NCBI GenBank assembly: GCA_002778195.1
Contig: PCDI01000014.1
Coordinates: 442,116 to 506,115 of the forward strand
Direction: 5' to 3'
DNA: 64,000 nucleotides
DNA from: Raffaelea ambrosiae
Taxonomy: Eukaryota > Ascomycota > Sordariomycetes > Ophiostomatales > Ophiostomataceae
Numbering within the stretch: position 1 is the stretch's first letter; each line of letters starts with the position of its first letter. The notes beneath the pieces are model-generated. The model was not told the DNA's origin. It saw only the letters and a program-made list of their open reading frames with translations, and searched no databases. Shown one piece after another: positions 1-11,431 of the stretch. The position numbers and the translations under genes are program-made.

Positions 1-20
1 TTGTCATTCTTCCTTTTTTT

Positions 21-54
21 TCCTGTACGGCGCAATATCCTGTACGGCGCAATA
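21..54. repeat. Tandem 17-bp direct repeat, two copies
   Basis: The 17-mer TCCTGTACGGCGCAATA occurs at 21-37 and again immediately at 38-54, with no mismatch. No function is apparent. Confidence 0.9.
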
Positions 55-1358
55 CTTCTCAGCTTTCTCTGTGATCTCTTCTTGTTCTTCTTCTGGCGCT
101 CTCCCCAGTGTCCGAGCCGCCCAGCTGCTCACCCCTCCAGCTGTCCACCTTTGCTCGACCTGCTCGATCCGGCCTATACGGATGCTGTATGCTGTCTCAT
201 GCATGGTGCATCTCTCTGCACCACTACTGCGTACCCCTACACCCTGCGCAGCTCGTGCTCCCCGTCCGTCTTGCCCCCATTGATCCATTCATCCTTCTTT
301 TTTTTCGTCCAGGCCTGCATCGTGTCGTCCCGACCTGCTCTGGTCTCGATCTGCTCCTGCTCCGCCCACTGCGTCCTAAACCACAGAGTGGCATTGCGGC
401 AAACAAGAGAGGAACCACTCTTCCGCCAGCCACAGCGCGGTGTGCCTGTCTGGCACGTCCGTTGTTCTGTTCCATTGCAACTTACACGTCCCAGCCGGAA
501 GGGAACACGCCGTCCCGGTGCTACCTCAGAGCAAAAAGAAGAATAGCCTCAAGTTTGGGGTTGGTGGAAACGGTCTTCTCACATCGTCAGAGAGCCCGCT
601 TGCCCTTCCCCCCCCCCTCTCCACCGCTTCAGCTCTAGAGGGAGTGCGCTCACTGGCCCCGTTCAGGGACCAATACCCAGAAGACTAACGAAGCACGACT
701 CCGCTGAAACTCGGAAATTCGTCGAGTGTCTTTCTGTGGTGTCTTCTTCCTCTTTCTCTCCTGCTGCTCATCAAATCCCCACCCCCCTTAACCTGGCCCG
801 TGGTAGCTCAAACCGACGGGGGCTAGGCAACGGCAAACAACGCTATTCACTCACTTACACCAAACAATACTTGCTCACTTCTCTCTTCTTTTGGTTGCCT
901 CCTGCCCATACACACACACACGGGTTGTCAGAGTTTTCTGCTTGTTTGTTTGTTTTTCCACCTCCACGGCCCATGCATGGAATCTTGCAACAAAGCACGA
1001 GACTGAGCTGATCTACTACTCTGCTTCGTGCATCTGCCTATGCGGCACCAAACGCAATCACCAAGGCCAGCAAAGGAGACGACGACCCTCCTCTCAAACC
1101 GCTAGACGTCTGGCGTCAACTGCCGCCCCCAATTTTAATTCTTGTTTTTCTTTTTTTGGCTCGTCGACGCTGGCTTCTACGCTTATTCCTTCCGGTTCCC
1201 ATTCTCATCTTTTGGTCTCCTACGTTTTTGGCCATTTTCTTGATTTTTTGTTTTATTGTTTGCGTTGGGGTTCTTTTGGTTCCTTTTCGTCGTTGAACGT
1301 CCTGACGTCCTAACGACTTCGTCTCCTTCCTTGTTTCAAAAGAGCAAGCCGCCCCCCC

Positions 1359-1363
1359 NNNNN
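1359..1363. other. Assembly gap (5 N)
   Basis: Five N characters follow a run of C. The true length here is unknown. The gap lies in non-coding DNA and interrupts no gene. Confidence 0.98.
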
Positions 1364-2040
1364 CCGGCCATCACGGAGACGTACGTTTGAAAACGGTTGT
1401 GTGATCATAAGTGTCTCGTTCCTGGAGACTTACGGGCGTGTGTGTATGTGTGTGCCGTGTGTGCCGTGTGTGCCTTTACAGTGTGCCGAGTTCGTCTTGC
1501 GTACATAGTAGCTCACTTCCCTTTGGCACTTCTTCGACCTAGTTGTCTCGTTCTCTGGTTTCTTTCCCTGTTTTCGGGGGACCTTGACAACATCTGTCGA
1601 TCTTCGTCCCATCTTGTCACCGACTCTTGCTTTCTTCTTTCTTTGAATTTTTTTCCCCCCCTGGTTTCTGCCCCCTCGTGTTCATGGCCGGTTCCCATAA
1701 TCGTTGATCCTTTCTATACTCGACGTCATACGCATACATCTTGAGGTCATTTCTCTTTTATTTTATGTTTTGCCCTTTTTTAACTTTCTTTTTAACCTTT
1801 GGTACTAACTGGGTCCTTCGTTTTTATTATTATTACTCCTTCCCCATAAGCCCCAGCATTCCTCTTTGTCTCTTTTGCCTCCCTTCTCACTCTTGCCATA
1901 CACCGGCCGAGCCAAGACATAACATACATTGACACATATTGGTTATACGGGAGTCAAGCCATCGGTCCCTTTGTTACACGCCTTACGTCCACACTGCCCG
2001 TTTTTCTCCACACAAACAGACACGCACACAGACAGACAAG

Positions 2041-3438
2041 ATGAACAACCACTCCTCATCTTCGTCCGAGTACTCGGCGGGCAACAGCCCGTCGCAGTCC
2101 TGCACATCCTGCCCGCCCTCGCCCGTATCACAGGTCACCGACCCGGACGTTGGTCTCTCCGACGTTGCTGGTCTCGACGGCTTGCCTCCGGCCACGGGCA
2201 GCGAGTACGTGCTGGTCACGGGCGGCCTCGGCTTCATCGGCAGCCACACCACCGTTGAGCTGCTCAAGGCCGGCTACAACGTCATCATCATCGACAACCT
2301 CAGCAACAGCTACCCCCACGTCCTCGACCGCATCCGCGAGGTGGGCCGTCTGCACTACGCCGAGCCGGCCCAGGCCGGCTTCAAGTGCCCCGTCATCGAG
2401 TTCCATGAGATCAGCTACCGGGACCTGCCGGCCATGCGGGCCGTTCTGGACGCCCACTGCCGAGGGTGCCCTCCGTCGTCGTTCCCGGCCGACGATGATG
2501 TCCAGGCGCAGGAGGAGGCCGCAGCCGCCGCAGCCACGAAGACGACGGCAGCCGCCGAGCTGCCCGCGTCGGACATTGTCGGGGTGATCCACTTTGCCGC
2601 GTACAAGACGCTCCACGAGAGCATCAAGCTGCCGCTCAAGTACTACCGCAACAACGTGAACGGCTTTGTGGACATGCTCACGATGCTGGACGAGTACAAC
2701 ATCAAGACGTTTATTTTCTCGTCGTCGGCGGTCGTGTACGGGGCGCTGGGCGAGGCCGGCCGCCAGCTGCAGGAGCGGCACTGCGTGCAGCAGGTCGAGC
2801 GGCGCGAGGAGGACGAGACGGACGAGGACGGCCAGAGGATTCCGCAGTCGGGCTGCATGGACATCACCAGCCCCTACGGGCGGTCCAAGTACTTTGCCGA
2901 GGCCATCCTGTCGGACCTGGCGCTGTCGGACCCGTCGTGGAACATTGTGGTGCTGCGGTACTTCAACCCGGTCGGCTGCGACGCGTCGGGCCTGCTGGCC
3001 GAGGACCCCAAGGGCGAGTCGCTCAACCTGCTGCCGCTGGTGACGCAGACCATTACGGGCCTGCGCAAGGAGCTGGTGGTGTTTGGCAGCGACTGGAACA
3101 CACCCGACGGCACGGCCCTGCGCGACTTCATCCACGTGTCCGACCTGGCCCGCGGCCACACGGCGGCGCTGTCGGTCTGCCGCGAGGGCCGCCTCAAGAG
3201 CCCCTACCGCACCTTCAACCTGGGCGTCGGCAAGGGCTGCTCCATCCTCGAGGTCATCACCACCATGGAGTCCGTCCTCGGCCGCCCCATCCCCTGGCGC
3301 ATGGCCAGCCGGCGGCCCGGCGACGTCGAGTCGTCCATTGCCGCCGTCGACCGCGCCCAGCGGGAGCTTGGCTGGCAGACGGAAAAGTCGCTCCGGGATG
3401 CCTGCCGCGACATCTGCAACTGCCTCAAGTTGATCTAA
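2041..3438 (+). CDS. UDP-glucose 4-epimerase
   Basis: Single-exon gene of 465 aa for the NAD-dependent enzyme that interconverts UDP-glucose and UDP-galactose (Leloir pathway and galactose donor supply, cytosol). Seen directly: an N-terminal Ser-rich tail of about 55 residues, the Rossmann motif GGLGFIG at residues 61-67, and the catalytic YxxxK as YGRSK starting at Tyr279. The epimerase-type C-terminal half includes a RYFNPVG motif. There is no C-terminal mutarotase domain, unlike yeast Gal10. Two insertions are unusual: an Ala/Glu-rich one near residues 140-180 and an acidic one near 245-270. The frame is open back to 1939, but 2041 is the first ATG in good context (CAAGATGAAC) just before Ser-rich sequence. 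The family assignment is firm; substrate preference is inferred. Confidence 0.93.
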   Translation: MNNHSSSSSEYSAGNSPSQSCTSCPPSPVSQVTDPDVGLSDVAGLDGLPPATGSEYVLVTGGLGFIGSHTTVELLKAGYNVIIIDNLSNSYPHVLDRIREVGRLHYAEPAQAGFKCPVIEFHEISYRDLPAMRAVLDAHCRGCPPSSFPADDDVQAQEEAAAAAATKTTAAAELPASDIVGVIHFAAYKTLHESIKLPLKYYRNNVNGFVDMLTMLDEYNIKTFIFSSSAVVYGALGEAGRQLQERHCVQQVERREEDETDEDGQRIPQSGCMDITSPYGRSKYFAEAILSDLALSDPSWNIVVLRYFNPVGCDASGLLAEDPKGESLNLLPLVTQTITGLRKELVVFGSDWNTPDGTALRDFIHVSDLARGHTAALSVCREGRLKSPYRTFNLGVGKGCSILEVITTMESVLGRPIPWRMASRRPGDVESSIAAVDRAQRELGWQTEKSLRDACRDICNCLKLI

Positions 3439-5713
3439 TTTTGGCCGTTGTGGCGTCCTCTTTCATCCTCTCTCTGTCTCTGTCTCCTTTGTGTTTTTTT
3501 CTGTCTACATTTTGGGAGTCGCAAACATTGTTTTGGTGTTTTTCTTCTCATTTATTGTTGCGTTCTTTTCCTCATGTTCACTCTTCAGTCACACTACCCC
3601 TACTGTTCTCGTTTTCGGCCACCCGGTGCTTTTTTGCATTTCAATCTCAGGATCGTCTGCAAAAAAGGGATAACGTATTATAGATAAAAAAACGAGGGAA
3701 GCTGGACGAGCAGCTTTTTGGTTAATCTAATTTTAAATTGGGGTTATTTTTTTTTTGTTTTCTTTTATGCACACACTCTCTCCTGTATATATATAGATAA
3801 GTCAAATAGAGGAAAAAAAAACCCTACCACAGCTCTGCAATATCAACAGTGATTTTTGCGTGTATTGGTTTGTTGATCTCGTCTCGGAATTGTTTTTTTC
3901 TCCTATCGTTTGTCTTTTTTCTTTCTTTTTTTACCACACGTTGTCCCATGACACGTGGCGATCTGCAAGCAAGAACGACGCGCAATCGTTGTCGTCAGCG
4001 ATGGCGGATGGGCACTGTTGAATGAGTAAGACAAGTCTGTCCCACAAGAAAAGTTTAACTTTTCTAGACCCAAAGTTATCTAACTGGGAGTTTAGAACCG
4101 TGCCCAACTCAAGCCTAACGCAACCTTAATATGGCACTTGTGCATCATCTACTTACGCGGCATCCTACTCTTTTCACTGTTTCTATTTCAAGTACACAAA
4201 CAAGTTGCCATTAAACAAGCTGCTAAGGTTTCGTACAAACCCGTGTTTGTCTACGCGGGTAGATGTGGACTTGTGGGCTGGTGGACATGGCTTTCCCAAG
4301 TGTAGTAACAACCGACGTACTTTTTTCACTCAAATTTGCGTCGTCAGTCCTCCTTTGGCATTTCCATCATTAAAGTTTCCCTCAAGATTGGTTGTTTGTG
4401 AGGGCTGTTAACCTTAATCTATTTAACGTGATGAAAACAACGCAAAAGAACTGAAATATTCGTTAAGTTTAAATTATGCTTTTTACGAGATATATTTGAT
4501 GATTTCGATTTTATTTTGATTTTGTTAAAGACAACAAAGTTTTCGGTTGAATATCAGAACTTTCATTTCTAATGTTCTGGTAACAAACAGATTGCATTTG
4601 TCAAATCAAAACATGAGACACAGGACATTGACATATGTATACAATTTCCGTTTCGTGGCGTGCTGTAGATGCAAAGAAAGCCAACTCACTATGCTCCAGC
4701 CTTGCAGATCGATTTTGTTCTTATCTGCGTCTTTGTGTCTTCTCGATAAACCGTCGTTTGTCTGGTGGTGTGTAGATTGAGATGGCAAATGTGTCTTCGG
4801 CCCTATTTCTTGCGCTCGCCCCGTAGTGCCCGTATCCAAGACGGTCTGCACAAAGTTTTGATGTCAGGCACACCTGCCGCTACAACCACTTTACACCATA
4901 AACGAAACGACGGTCCTACGGGAGCAGCCGTAAGGCATGTCTGTGCCTTGGTAGTGATTGCTACCCTCCCCCACCACCCCCTACTTGACGTTCTTATCTT
5001 GACGTCTGCACGATCAACACTAGTTCATAGTAACCACTGTTTGGATGTCGCTGGTAGACAGAGGTTTGCCAAGAGAATGTTCTCGCAGGCCCCACGTATC
5101 GTTGAGAGATAAGCTTCCTGGCCAACAGTCTGGAAATAAAAATCGACATTGCAGAAACCGCATCATGGATATTGAATCAGACCTTCTGTGCAACGACGCT
5201 GTGCATTTCCGGAGCTGAATATCTGTGAACTGATGGTCCGGCCACTGACGTTGATCAGATTGGGTTGGTCGTGATTCTCGGCTGTTACGGCCGACTTCAT
5301 GCACACCCAAACAGCTCGACATGATGCTTCTCTACATACGTTCTGTGCTTGACCTGCAGATTCTGCGGCGGTGATCGCGATCACTAGGTCATGTGACAAT
5401 TGGAGCAAACACGCAGACTACCCACCCAGCCAGCCGCTTTCAGTCAAGCCATAGACAGACACGGCACGGCAGTGTCCCCGGGGTATAATGCGATCTGGCA
5501 GGCGATATGCGGCTCAAGAGTAAGCTGCTTGGAGCTTGGCCAGCTGTATCTGCTCCGCTTGGGCTCTGATTAGCCGACAACTGCGAAACAGTGTCCAAGT
5601 GTTGACGTGGCTCGACATGGAGAGGACGAGGGACGCCGCCAACCCCCGCCGATGGAACTCATTTCACACAGGCGACAAACCTTTGCGGCCGACTTTCCAC
5701 ATTCCCGGAGAAA
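3439..5713. other. AT-rich intergenic region
   Basis: No supported gene. The first part is the T-rich 3' flank of the epimerase. Sequence from about 4000 to 5000 is distinctly AT-rich with many short frames and no domain-like protein. It holds a perfect 19-bp palindrome at 4047-4065. The last few hundred bases are the promoter side of the SET gene. A decayed transposon is possible but cannot be shown by eye. Confidence 0.5.
4047..4065. repeat. Perfect 19-bp palindrome
   Basis: AGAAAAGTT and AACTTTTCT are exact reverse complements around a single T. It lies in AT-rich non-coding DNA, where short palindromes arise easily by chance. Confidence 0.85.
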
Positions 5714-7508
5714 ATGGCGCTGCAACTCATTGGCCTCCTTGCCTGGGCAGCGCGACCCGCCTCGGCGGACCCCTGGGACTTGTCTCTTCGCACCTGTCCT
5801 GTGCGCATCCCGGCACCGCTCCAGCATCACGGCCGGTTTGGCTGTCCGGCACCCCTGGACGATGGCGACGACCGCTCCTCGAAGCAGCAGCAGCAGCAGC
5901 AGCCGCTGCGGTGGTCCCCCTGGTCGCATGCGCCGACGTGCGCGCATGCCACCCTGCTCGAGCCAGGCGAGGCTGGCTACGGCGCGCGGAAGTACTGCGT
6001 GTACACGAATGCGCGCCACGGGATGGGTGGGATGAGTCTGGTGGCCCTGCCCGAAGTCGCCGCCGAGAGCATCGAGCTGTGGGACGAGGAGGTGCCCGAC
6101 GGGGCCAGACAGACCGAGCCAGCCTACGAGGTGGTCGACCTGCCGGGCAAGGGCAAGGGGGTGGTGGCGACGCGGCGGATCGCGCAATACGAGGCGTTCA
6201 TGGTGGACTACGCGGCCCTGGTGGTGGACCTGTTCTTCCCCGTGGAGGTGGACCGGCGGGCGGGCTATGGGCTGCTGCGGATGGCGGCGGAGCAGCTGTC
6301 GCGACCGCAGAGCGCGCGGGTGTACGGGCTGGCGCAGACGAGCAGCGCGGCGCAGGATGCGGTCGAGAATGTCTTGCGGTCGAACGCGTTCCACACGATG
6401 CTGGGCAGCCGCCCTCACATGGCTCTGTACCCGGAAGTATCGGTACGTACAGCTACAAGCCCGGTTCTGAATTCCAAAGGCTGCACGGCTCGAAGACGTT
6501 GAGACTAACAAAAAGGAAAACGAAGCGGATAAACCATGCATGCATGCCAAAGTGGGTGTGACTAGTTCTTCTTTTCTTTTTTCTTTTCTGTTGGTCCGAT
6601 CTTTTTTGATTTCTTTTTTCGGGAGTTGCACTTTCTGGGACATGTTTTTCCTTTCGGGTTGGATTTCTTTTTCTTTTTCTTTTTTGTTTTTCCTTTTGTG
6701 TCTTGCTGTGGTTCTTTTCGAAACGGTGCAAGGGGTCGTATCTTTTCTTTTTCCTCTCGTCTTCCTCTCCCTTCTATTTTTGGTCTCACCGTTGAAAGAC
6801 CGTACATAACCCATTAACACAGCTCCCAGCGCGTTCCCGCGATTCAGGCCGCGGAGCATGGCCGTCACCGTGGCCGCTACGCGGGACATTCAGCCCGGAG
6901 AGGAAATCACCATTAGTTGTAAGTACGTTTCGGGAGCCGAATCAGACCGTATCCACGGGACCTACACGCACTAGCTAACGGCTCGTGTGAAAAACCACCG
7001 ACGGCCCAATGTCTCAGATATTACTGTAGGCCAGACATACGCGGACCGCCAAAAGGCCCTCGAGCACTGGGCGTTCCAGTGCACCTGTGCCCTGTGTGCG
7101 GCGCCGCGCCAGGAACGCGACGAGTCGGACGAGCGGCGTCTGCACATTGCCCGTCTCAGGGATGCCGCCACGGCGGCCTTCCAAGGGGGCGATGCGGCGG
7201 AGGCCCTGCGGCTGACCCGGGCGGGCCTGGCGCGCATGGAGGAGGAACACATGTTCCCCCTGTACAGCGAGCAGTACGAGAACATGGGCCGCATCTACTC
7301 CGTCATGGGGGAAGCGCGGCTGGCCCGGGCGTACGCGCAAAAGTCCCTGGACGTGCTGGCCCAGCAAGGGTTCATCTCGGACGAGCAAGCCAGGCGGGTG
7401 GACCTGCTGCTGGCCGACTTTGAGCGCGGAGGAGGAGGAGGCGATGCAAGGGAAGCTCCCAGGGAAGCCCCAGAGAAAGCTCCAAGCGAGGAGGGAAAGG
7501 GGGGATAA
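5714..7508 (+). CDS. SET-domain protein (SET5/SMYD-like), four exons
   Basis: Model: 5714-6442, 6526-6551, 6830-6918, 7018-7508; 444 aa. Introns are 83, 278 and 99 nt. All junctions are GT...AG with phases that close, and CTAAC-like branch points are seen in introns 1 and 3. Splicing builds a clear SET core: PGKGKGVVATRRI near residues 140-157, RINHACMPNAF from Arg244 (Asn246, His247, Cys249), GEEITISY ending at Tyr282, and a post-SET cluster C303-x-C305-x2-C308. A C-terminal helical region of about 90 residues with a short Gly run follows. Family knowledge predicts a protein-lysine methyltransferase. The N-terminus is odd: the first 19 residues are hydrophobic and end in Ala-Ser-Ala, like a signal peptide, and a poly-Gln stretch follows. 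The second exon is only 26 nt. Confidence 0.85.
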
Positions 7509-8390
7509 ACAGACTCTGCATGCGGTTTTCTGATGGCGCAAGACGAAGGAGAAGACGACGCTGATTGAGCACGAGTTCTATTTAAGCCAGGCGAGCGCGG
7601 ATGTAGTCGACAGGTGGTAGAAGCAAGAATGGCACTCGTCCCTGCTCCGAGGAAGTGGACAAACCCTAAGCGAGCCCGTGCTGTTGTGTCCATTGCAATG
7701 CACACCCTCCAGACGAGAGGACAGGATGAGGTCCTGCAAGTGAGTGGCGATGTGAGACCCTGATGAGGCTGCATCGGAAGGTTGGGAGTTTTTGTCTTCT
7801 CTTTTTCTTTTTTGTGGTGAATCATATGTTGCCGCCCACACCGGGAGACAGCCGAGTCACAAACACAGTGGAACCTCAAAGAACGATCGAGCAGTATCAT
7901 ACGTGACAAGGGGGGGTCAAGCCATGGTGGCCACCTTTCATCGGCACGCTTCCTGTATTCGAAAATGAGTCAACATTCATGGCGAATAAAAAACATTGTA
8001 ATCCAAAGGCAGTCTGTAATGTGAAACGCCGACCCCAATTCCGTTTCTTTGTATCGTGCATCTTGACGATTGTCGTTGCATTGCTCTCTTTTCGTCTCTT
8101 CTTTCTCCTCTCTTTTGTCTTCCATCGCAAAGGACCAGACAAAAAACAGCAAGAAAGCAGTCTTTTGCCACTACAACCATCATTTCTGAAAGAAACGCGG
8201 CACAGGATGGAACTGCTTCGTCTTGCAAATGCTGAGACGAGACTGTAATTGAGAGAAAACATGTTCTTTTGTCTCTTTCAGTCTCGTAACGTCATCAATA
8301 TTTCCTTTCGGAGACTCCTTTGAATTCCTCTCTTATCCATAGCGGCTCGCTTCTCAAGAGCTACTGCAAGTGTTTTCTTGGAGGAGGATA

Positions 8391-8430
8391 TTTTCTCTTT
8401 TCTCTTTTCTCTTTTCTCTTTTCTCTTTTC
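8391..8430. repeat. TTTTCTC microsatellite
   Basis: About 5.7 consecutive copies of the 7-mer TTTTCTC with no spacers. Simple-sequence repeat. Confidence 0.9.
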
Positions 8431-8777
8431 TTATTATCCCATTTTACGTCATGCCGTCATCCCAAGCAAAACAAGAACATTTTTTGGCTCGATTTTTGTT
8501 TACGCAGCCCTTGTTTCATTCATACTCGATTCTCGCCACTTGCAAAGTTTCCCGTGTCTCATGTCTACAAAGACTCATGAAAGACTCTCAGCACCATACA
8601 CATAGAAAACAAATGAGAAACAATCCGGGTGATTGGTAGGGCGGAAGCCACACAGAATGTCGACAACAACAGCCGCCGGCTCGCTGAAGAAAATACGCTG
8701 GGGGACTGGCGAGGAAACAAACAACCCCAGCCCGGTCCGTTGTACGTGTCATGGCTGTGGGCCTTGGGCCAGTGACG

Positions 8778-8785
8778 TATAAATA
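8778..8785 (+). promoter_or_regulatory. TATA box (TATAAATA)
   Basis: Exact TATAAATA about 110 bp upstream of the ATG at 8897. The same 8-mer recurs at 13023 and 14401 ahead of other small ORFs on this strand. Confidence 0.5.
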
Positions 8786-8896
8786 AGCCCATCTAGAATC
8801 TCGCTCAGCACTGATGCGGTAAACTCCTCGACAGATACTATGTACAGCAACAACCAGCACCTCTTACGTCCTTAGGAGAAAATAAAGCTACAAAAC

Positions 8897-9154
8897 ATGG
8901 CCATGTTTTGCGCCTACCTTCGTCGCCACAACACTCGCACCACCCAGCACCTCATAAACCGAAAAAATGATCTTGAAAAGAAACAACGTTGCAATGACAG
9001 TCTTCTCGGTGATATCGTGATGGCCGCTTTCTTCGACGGAAACAAGAACATTCTGAAGCTTTTGTGTGCATTGGTACACGGCTTGGTCAAATCTATTGTT
9101 TATCAGACAAAACTGAAAAGGGTGAACCGTTTGATTCAACGGGAGACGATTTAG
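8897..9154 (+). CDS. Small hypothetical helical protein
   Basis: 85-aa ATG-started frame in CAAAACATGG context. It is rich in Lys/Arg/Asn/Leu, with predicted helical character and no signal peptide, membrane segment or known domain. It sits about 110 bp downstream of a TATAAATA box at the start of the island of small same-strand ORFs, which is the main reason to list it. An equally long frame (without ATG) lies opposite, so chance is a real alternative. Confidence 0.25.
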   Translation: MAMFCAYLRRHNTRTTQHLINRKNDLEKKQRCNDSLLGDIVMAAFFDGNKNILKLLCALVHGLVKSIVYQTKLKRVNRLIQRETI

Positions 9155-9814
9155 TTAGATTGTCCTGCAAATGTAGTTTCCAGCTAAGTCTATTTGATGC
9201 AAACCAATGTAATGAAAATGGACGAATACAAAAAAAAAAAAAAAAAAACAGAAAGACCTTTTCCAAATTCAGCATCGTCATCTTTCATTTCCAGTCTAAT
9301 GTGCACAGTTGCTTTCTGAAGTTTGTAGCAGTTTGTAGATAAAACACGCATAGCAGAGGAATCTTTCATGTGTTTGCCACCATTGATTGTGGTTCCTGAG
9401 AAAATCATGGGCGGGTGGTTCTTTGAAGGCAGCACTGGAGCTTTGAGGAAGCGACTGACTCTGTGGACATGCCGCCATGGCTATCAAGCTACAAGAGACT
9501 CGGGATCCGATGCAAGAGATGAACGTGTTTGTTTGTCTTTCTTGCATTCCCCCTTTCCCCCTTTGATAGGTCACTGCTTTGTATGTTTCTGCAACAAGAG
9601 AGGGCCTCCATATTGGCAACGAGAAAACTGTGTGGTACAAATAGAGACACCAGCTCTATCGGTCACTGCTGCTGGACCAAATGTTCAAATTCACGACAGC
9701 AATAAACGACGGAAGATCACACACCGGGCAAGTCACACGTCTGCATAGAATTGTCCACCTGCATAGAAGGGGTTTGCCTCACCAAATTGACAAAGATACA
9801 ACGACAATTGCACC
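9155..9814. other. Intergenic within the small-ORF island
   Basis: No gene supported. A long A run near 9231-9249 stands out. The rest is mixed AT-rich sequence with frames under 130 codons that lack domain features. Confidence 0.45.
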
Positions 9815-10105
9815 ATGAGAAGCATTCTGAAGATCCTGTTTCCGTGCTGGTCAAGGGACGAGCACAAGGCCATCGATGAAACGGTCGAGGTCGACCAATT
9901 TCGGGAAATCACGAGAGAATATGACTGGCTGGAGAAAGAAAAAAGGAAGCTGGAAGAGCAGTTATATTTGTTGAGAAAACCTAATTTCGGCACGAACGAC
10001 ATCGAGGAGAAGATTAGAAAGACATGTGCCCAAATAGACCAAGTGAGGGATAAAGAGACCCAACTCATAATTCGCGATAGCTCTCCTACTCGTATCGACC
10101 CCTAA
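9815..10105 (+). CDS. Small coiled-coil protein (96 aa)
   Basis: ATG-started ORF preceded by a purine/C-rich leader. The first 13 residues are hydrophobic and basic with a Cys. From about residue 22 to the end the sequence is charged and heptad-like (for example EYDWLEKEKRKLEEQLYLL, then a second amphipathic helix after a short Asn/Gly break). This helix-break-helix layout recurs in the ORFs at 11075 and 15808. There is no known domain; the function is unknown. A structural or regulatory oligomerisation role would be a guess from composition only. Confidence 0.5.
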   Translation: MRSILKILFPCWSRDEHKAIDETVEVDQFREITREYDWLEKEKRKLEEQLYLLRKPNFGTNDIEEKIRKTCAQIDQVRDKETQLIIRDSSPTRIDP

Positions 10106-11074
10106 ACACAGGGTCTTGCAGCCTTTTGGGAAACGCGCAACTTGACCATATATATTGTTGGGGATAGATTGTCGGGAATGGAAATGGGACGTCTCAGAGC
10201 AGGTCAAGATATTCTCACGACTACGCAAAACAAAATGAACACACTTGCAAGCAGGTGCTGCGTCTCCTGGGGGAAAAATGGCCGCATCAAGGCCTTCTTT
10301 TTTCTTTTTTTTCTTTGGTATATGTTCTACTTCTTCTTTCAGACATGCGGACTAGCCCGACAAAAAACGGGCAAACCGCCAATGCTCTCGTTTCTTTGGA
10401 AAGCCTCTCCATGCCCAGAGTCCCTTTGTGGGGGCAAACAAACGGTTGGCACGGGATGTCCTGCCAAAGAATCCACACCAACGTCGCTCATTCAGAACGA
10501 AGACCAGGACGGTGTGTCTTTGTGTGGCCAGAGAGGCGTCCTTTGATCAACACTCGGCTTGGGTGCCGTTTATGGCTTTGTGCGAAATCCACGTCACACA
10601 AAGATAGACAAAGTGGCTTTGGAGAAAGAACTATTCCCCCTTTGATCACGCCGCTCTTTGCGCACTCTGCCTATGAACGGGTTCGCAAATCTGTTTTTTT
10701 TTTCCCTTTTTTTTTCTTTTCTTTTTTTGACATGCATGCTTTTTTCCACTTGTCTTGTCTTTGTAAGAAATGCTATTGCTAGATCCTGCGGCTTCGACAT
10801 CACCCTGCCACATCCTGTATTGCCATGTCATGGGGTTCATCTACATGTGCGCCCCGTTCTGTAGACCTACAGAAGCTATCGCCGTACTGGAAAATCAATA
10901 AGCATGACTACAATGGATGTGGAAACGACCATTGTGTCCGAGCAAACCGGAGATCTTACACAAAGGGCACACTGTTGCTTGTTGTTCTCGGTGCCGGACT
11001 TCCAGGAGGTGCTGGGCCTTGGCATGCCTGCACTCAGAGTATTTATTACCCAGCCATGCGGCCATATGCTAACT
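10106..11074. other. Intergenic within the small-ORF island
   Basis: No gene supported. It contains pyrimidine runs near 10290-10310 and 10693-10730. An in-frame ATG at 10904 could extend the downstream ORF. Confidence 0.45.
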
Positions 11075-11431
11075 ATGGCTGACAGCGAAACATCGAATCT
11101 TTTACCAAACGAAATTTTTTCGGACCAATCTTTATTTAACGCACACACGATAATACACACTATGGACGTTCTACCTCAAAACTGGAGGACATGTTTTGAA
11201 CAGTATCTGGAACGTGTGAACAAGAACTCGGACAAAACAGACAAGCTCCAATTCGAGATAAAACAGCTTGAGGATCGAAAAAAAGAATGCGTCCGCCACG
11301 AGATAGAACATATCGACGAGGAGATATGCAGACTGATGAAGAAAATACATGAAATAAATAAAACCGAGGACGGCATGCTGAGGAGAATGCTGGCGAGGGC
11401 CAACGATAAAGAAGAGGCTGAAAAGAAATAA
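11075..11431 (+). CDS. Small coiled-coil protein (118 aa)
   Basis: The frame starts at ATG 11075 (MADSETSN...). An upstream in-frame ATG at 10904 would give 175 aa; I prefer the shorter start because the extra segment is Cys/Gly/Pro-rich and unlike the charged coil. Residues from about 40 to the end form two long charged helices with heptad spacing (QFEIKQLEDRKKEC, then HIDEEICRLMKKIHEINK). No domain is known and the function is unknown. It resembles the neighbours at 9815 and 15808 in size, strand and layout rather than in obvious sequence identity. Confidence 0.5.
   Translation: MADSETSNLLPNEIFSDQSLFNAHTIIHTMDVLPQNWRTCFEQYLERVNKNSDKTDKLQFEIKQLEDRKKECVRHEIEHIDEEICRLMKKIHEINKTEDGMLRRMLARANDKEEAEKK

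Larger units (their letters stand above)
1..2040. other. Intergenic / long leader of the epimerase gene
   Basis: No convincing gene is visible. The stretch is rich in C+T and T runs, as is common in promoters and 5' leaders of fungal housekeeping genes. The open frames across it have low-complexity Ser/Pro/Cys composition and no recognisable domain. The part nearest 2041 probably contains the promoter and leader of the downstream epimerase. The left edge could also hold the end of a gene outside the window. Confidence 0.5.
7509..8896. other. AT-rich intergenic region
   Basis: No supported gene. It contains a short pyrimidine microsatellite at 8391-8430 and a TATAAATA box at 8778-8785. An 11-codon ATG frame starts downstream of the box. 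Open frames on the minus strand lack recognisable features. Confidence 0.5.

Noticed and set aside
5570..6889. 439-codon minus-strand frame opposite the SET gene
   Set aside because: It crosses the introns of the SET gene as Lys/Arg-rich sequence and has no domain; antisense shadow.
8391..8430. CRISPR-like or regulatory repeat array
   Set aside because: Contiguous 7-bp simple repeat without spacers; fungi lack CRISPR arrays.
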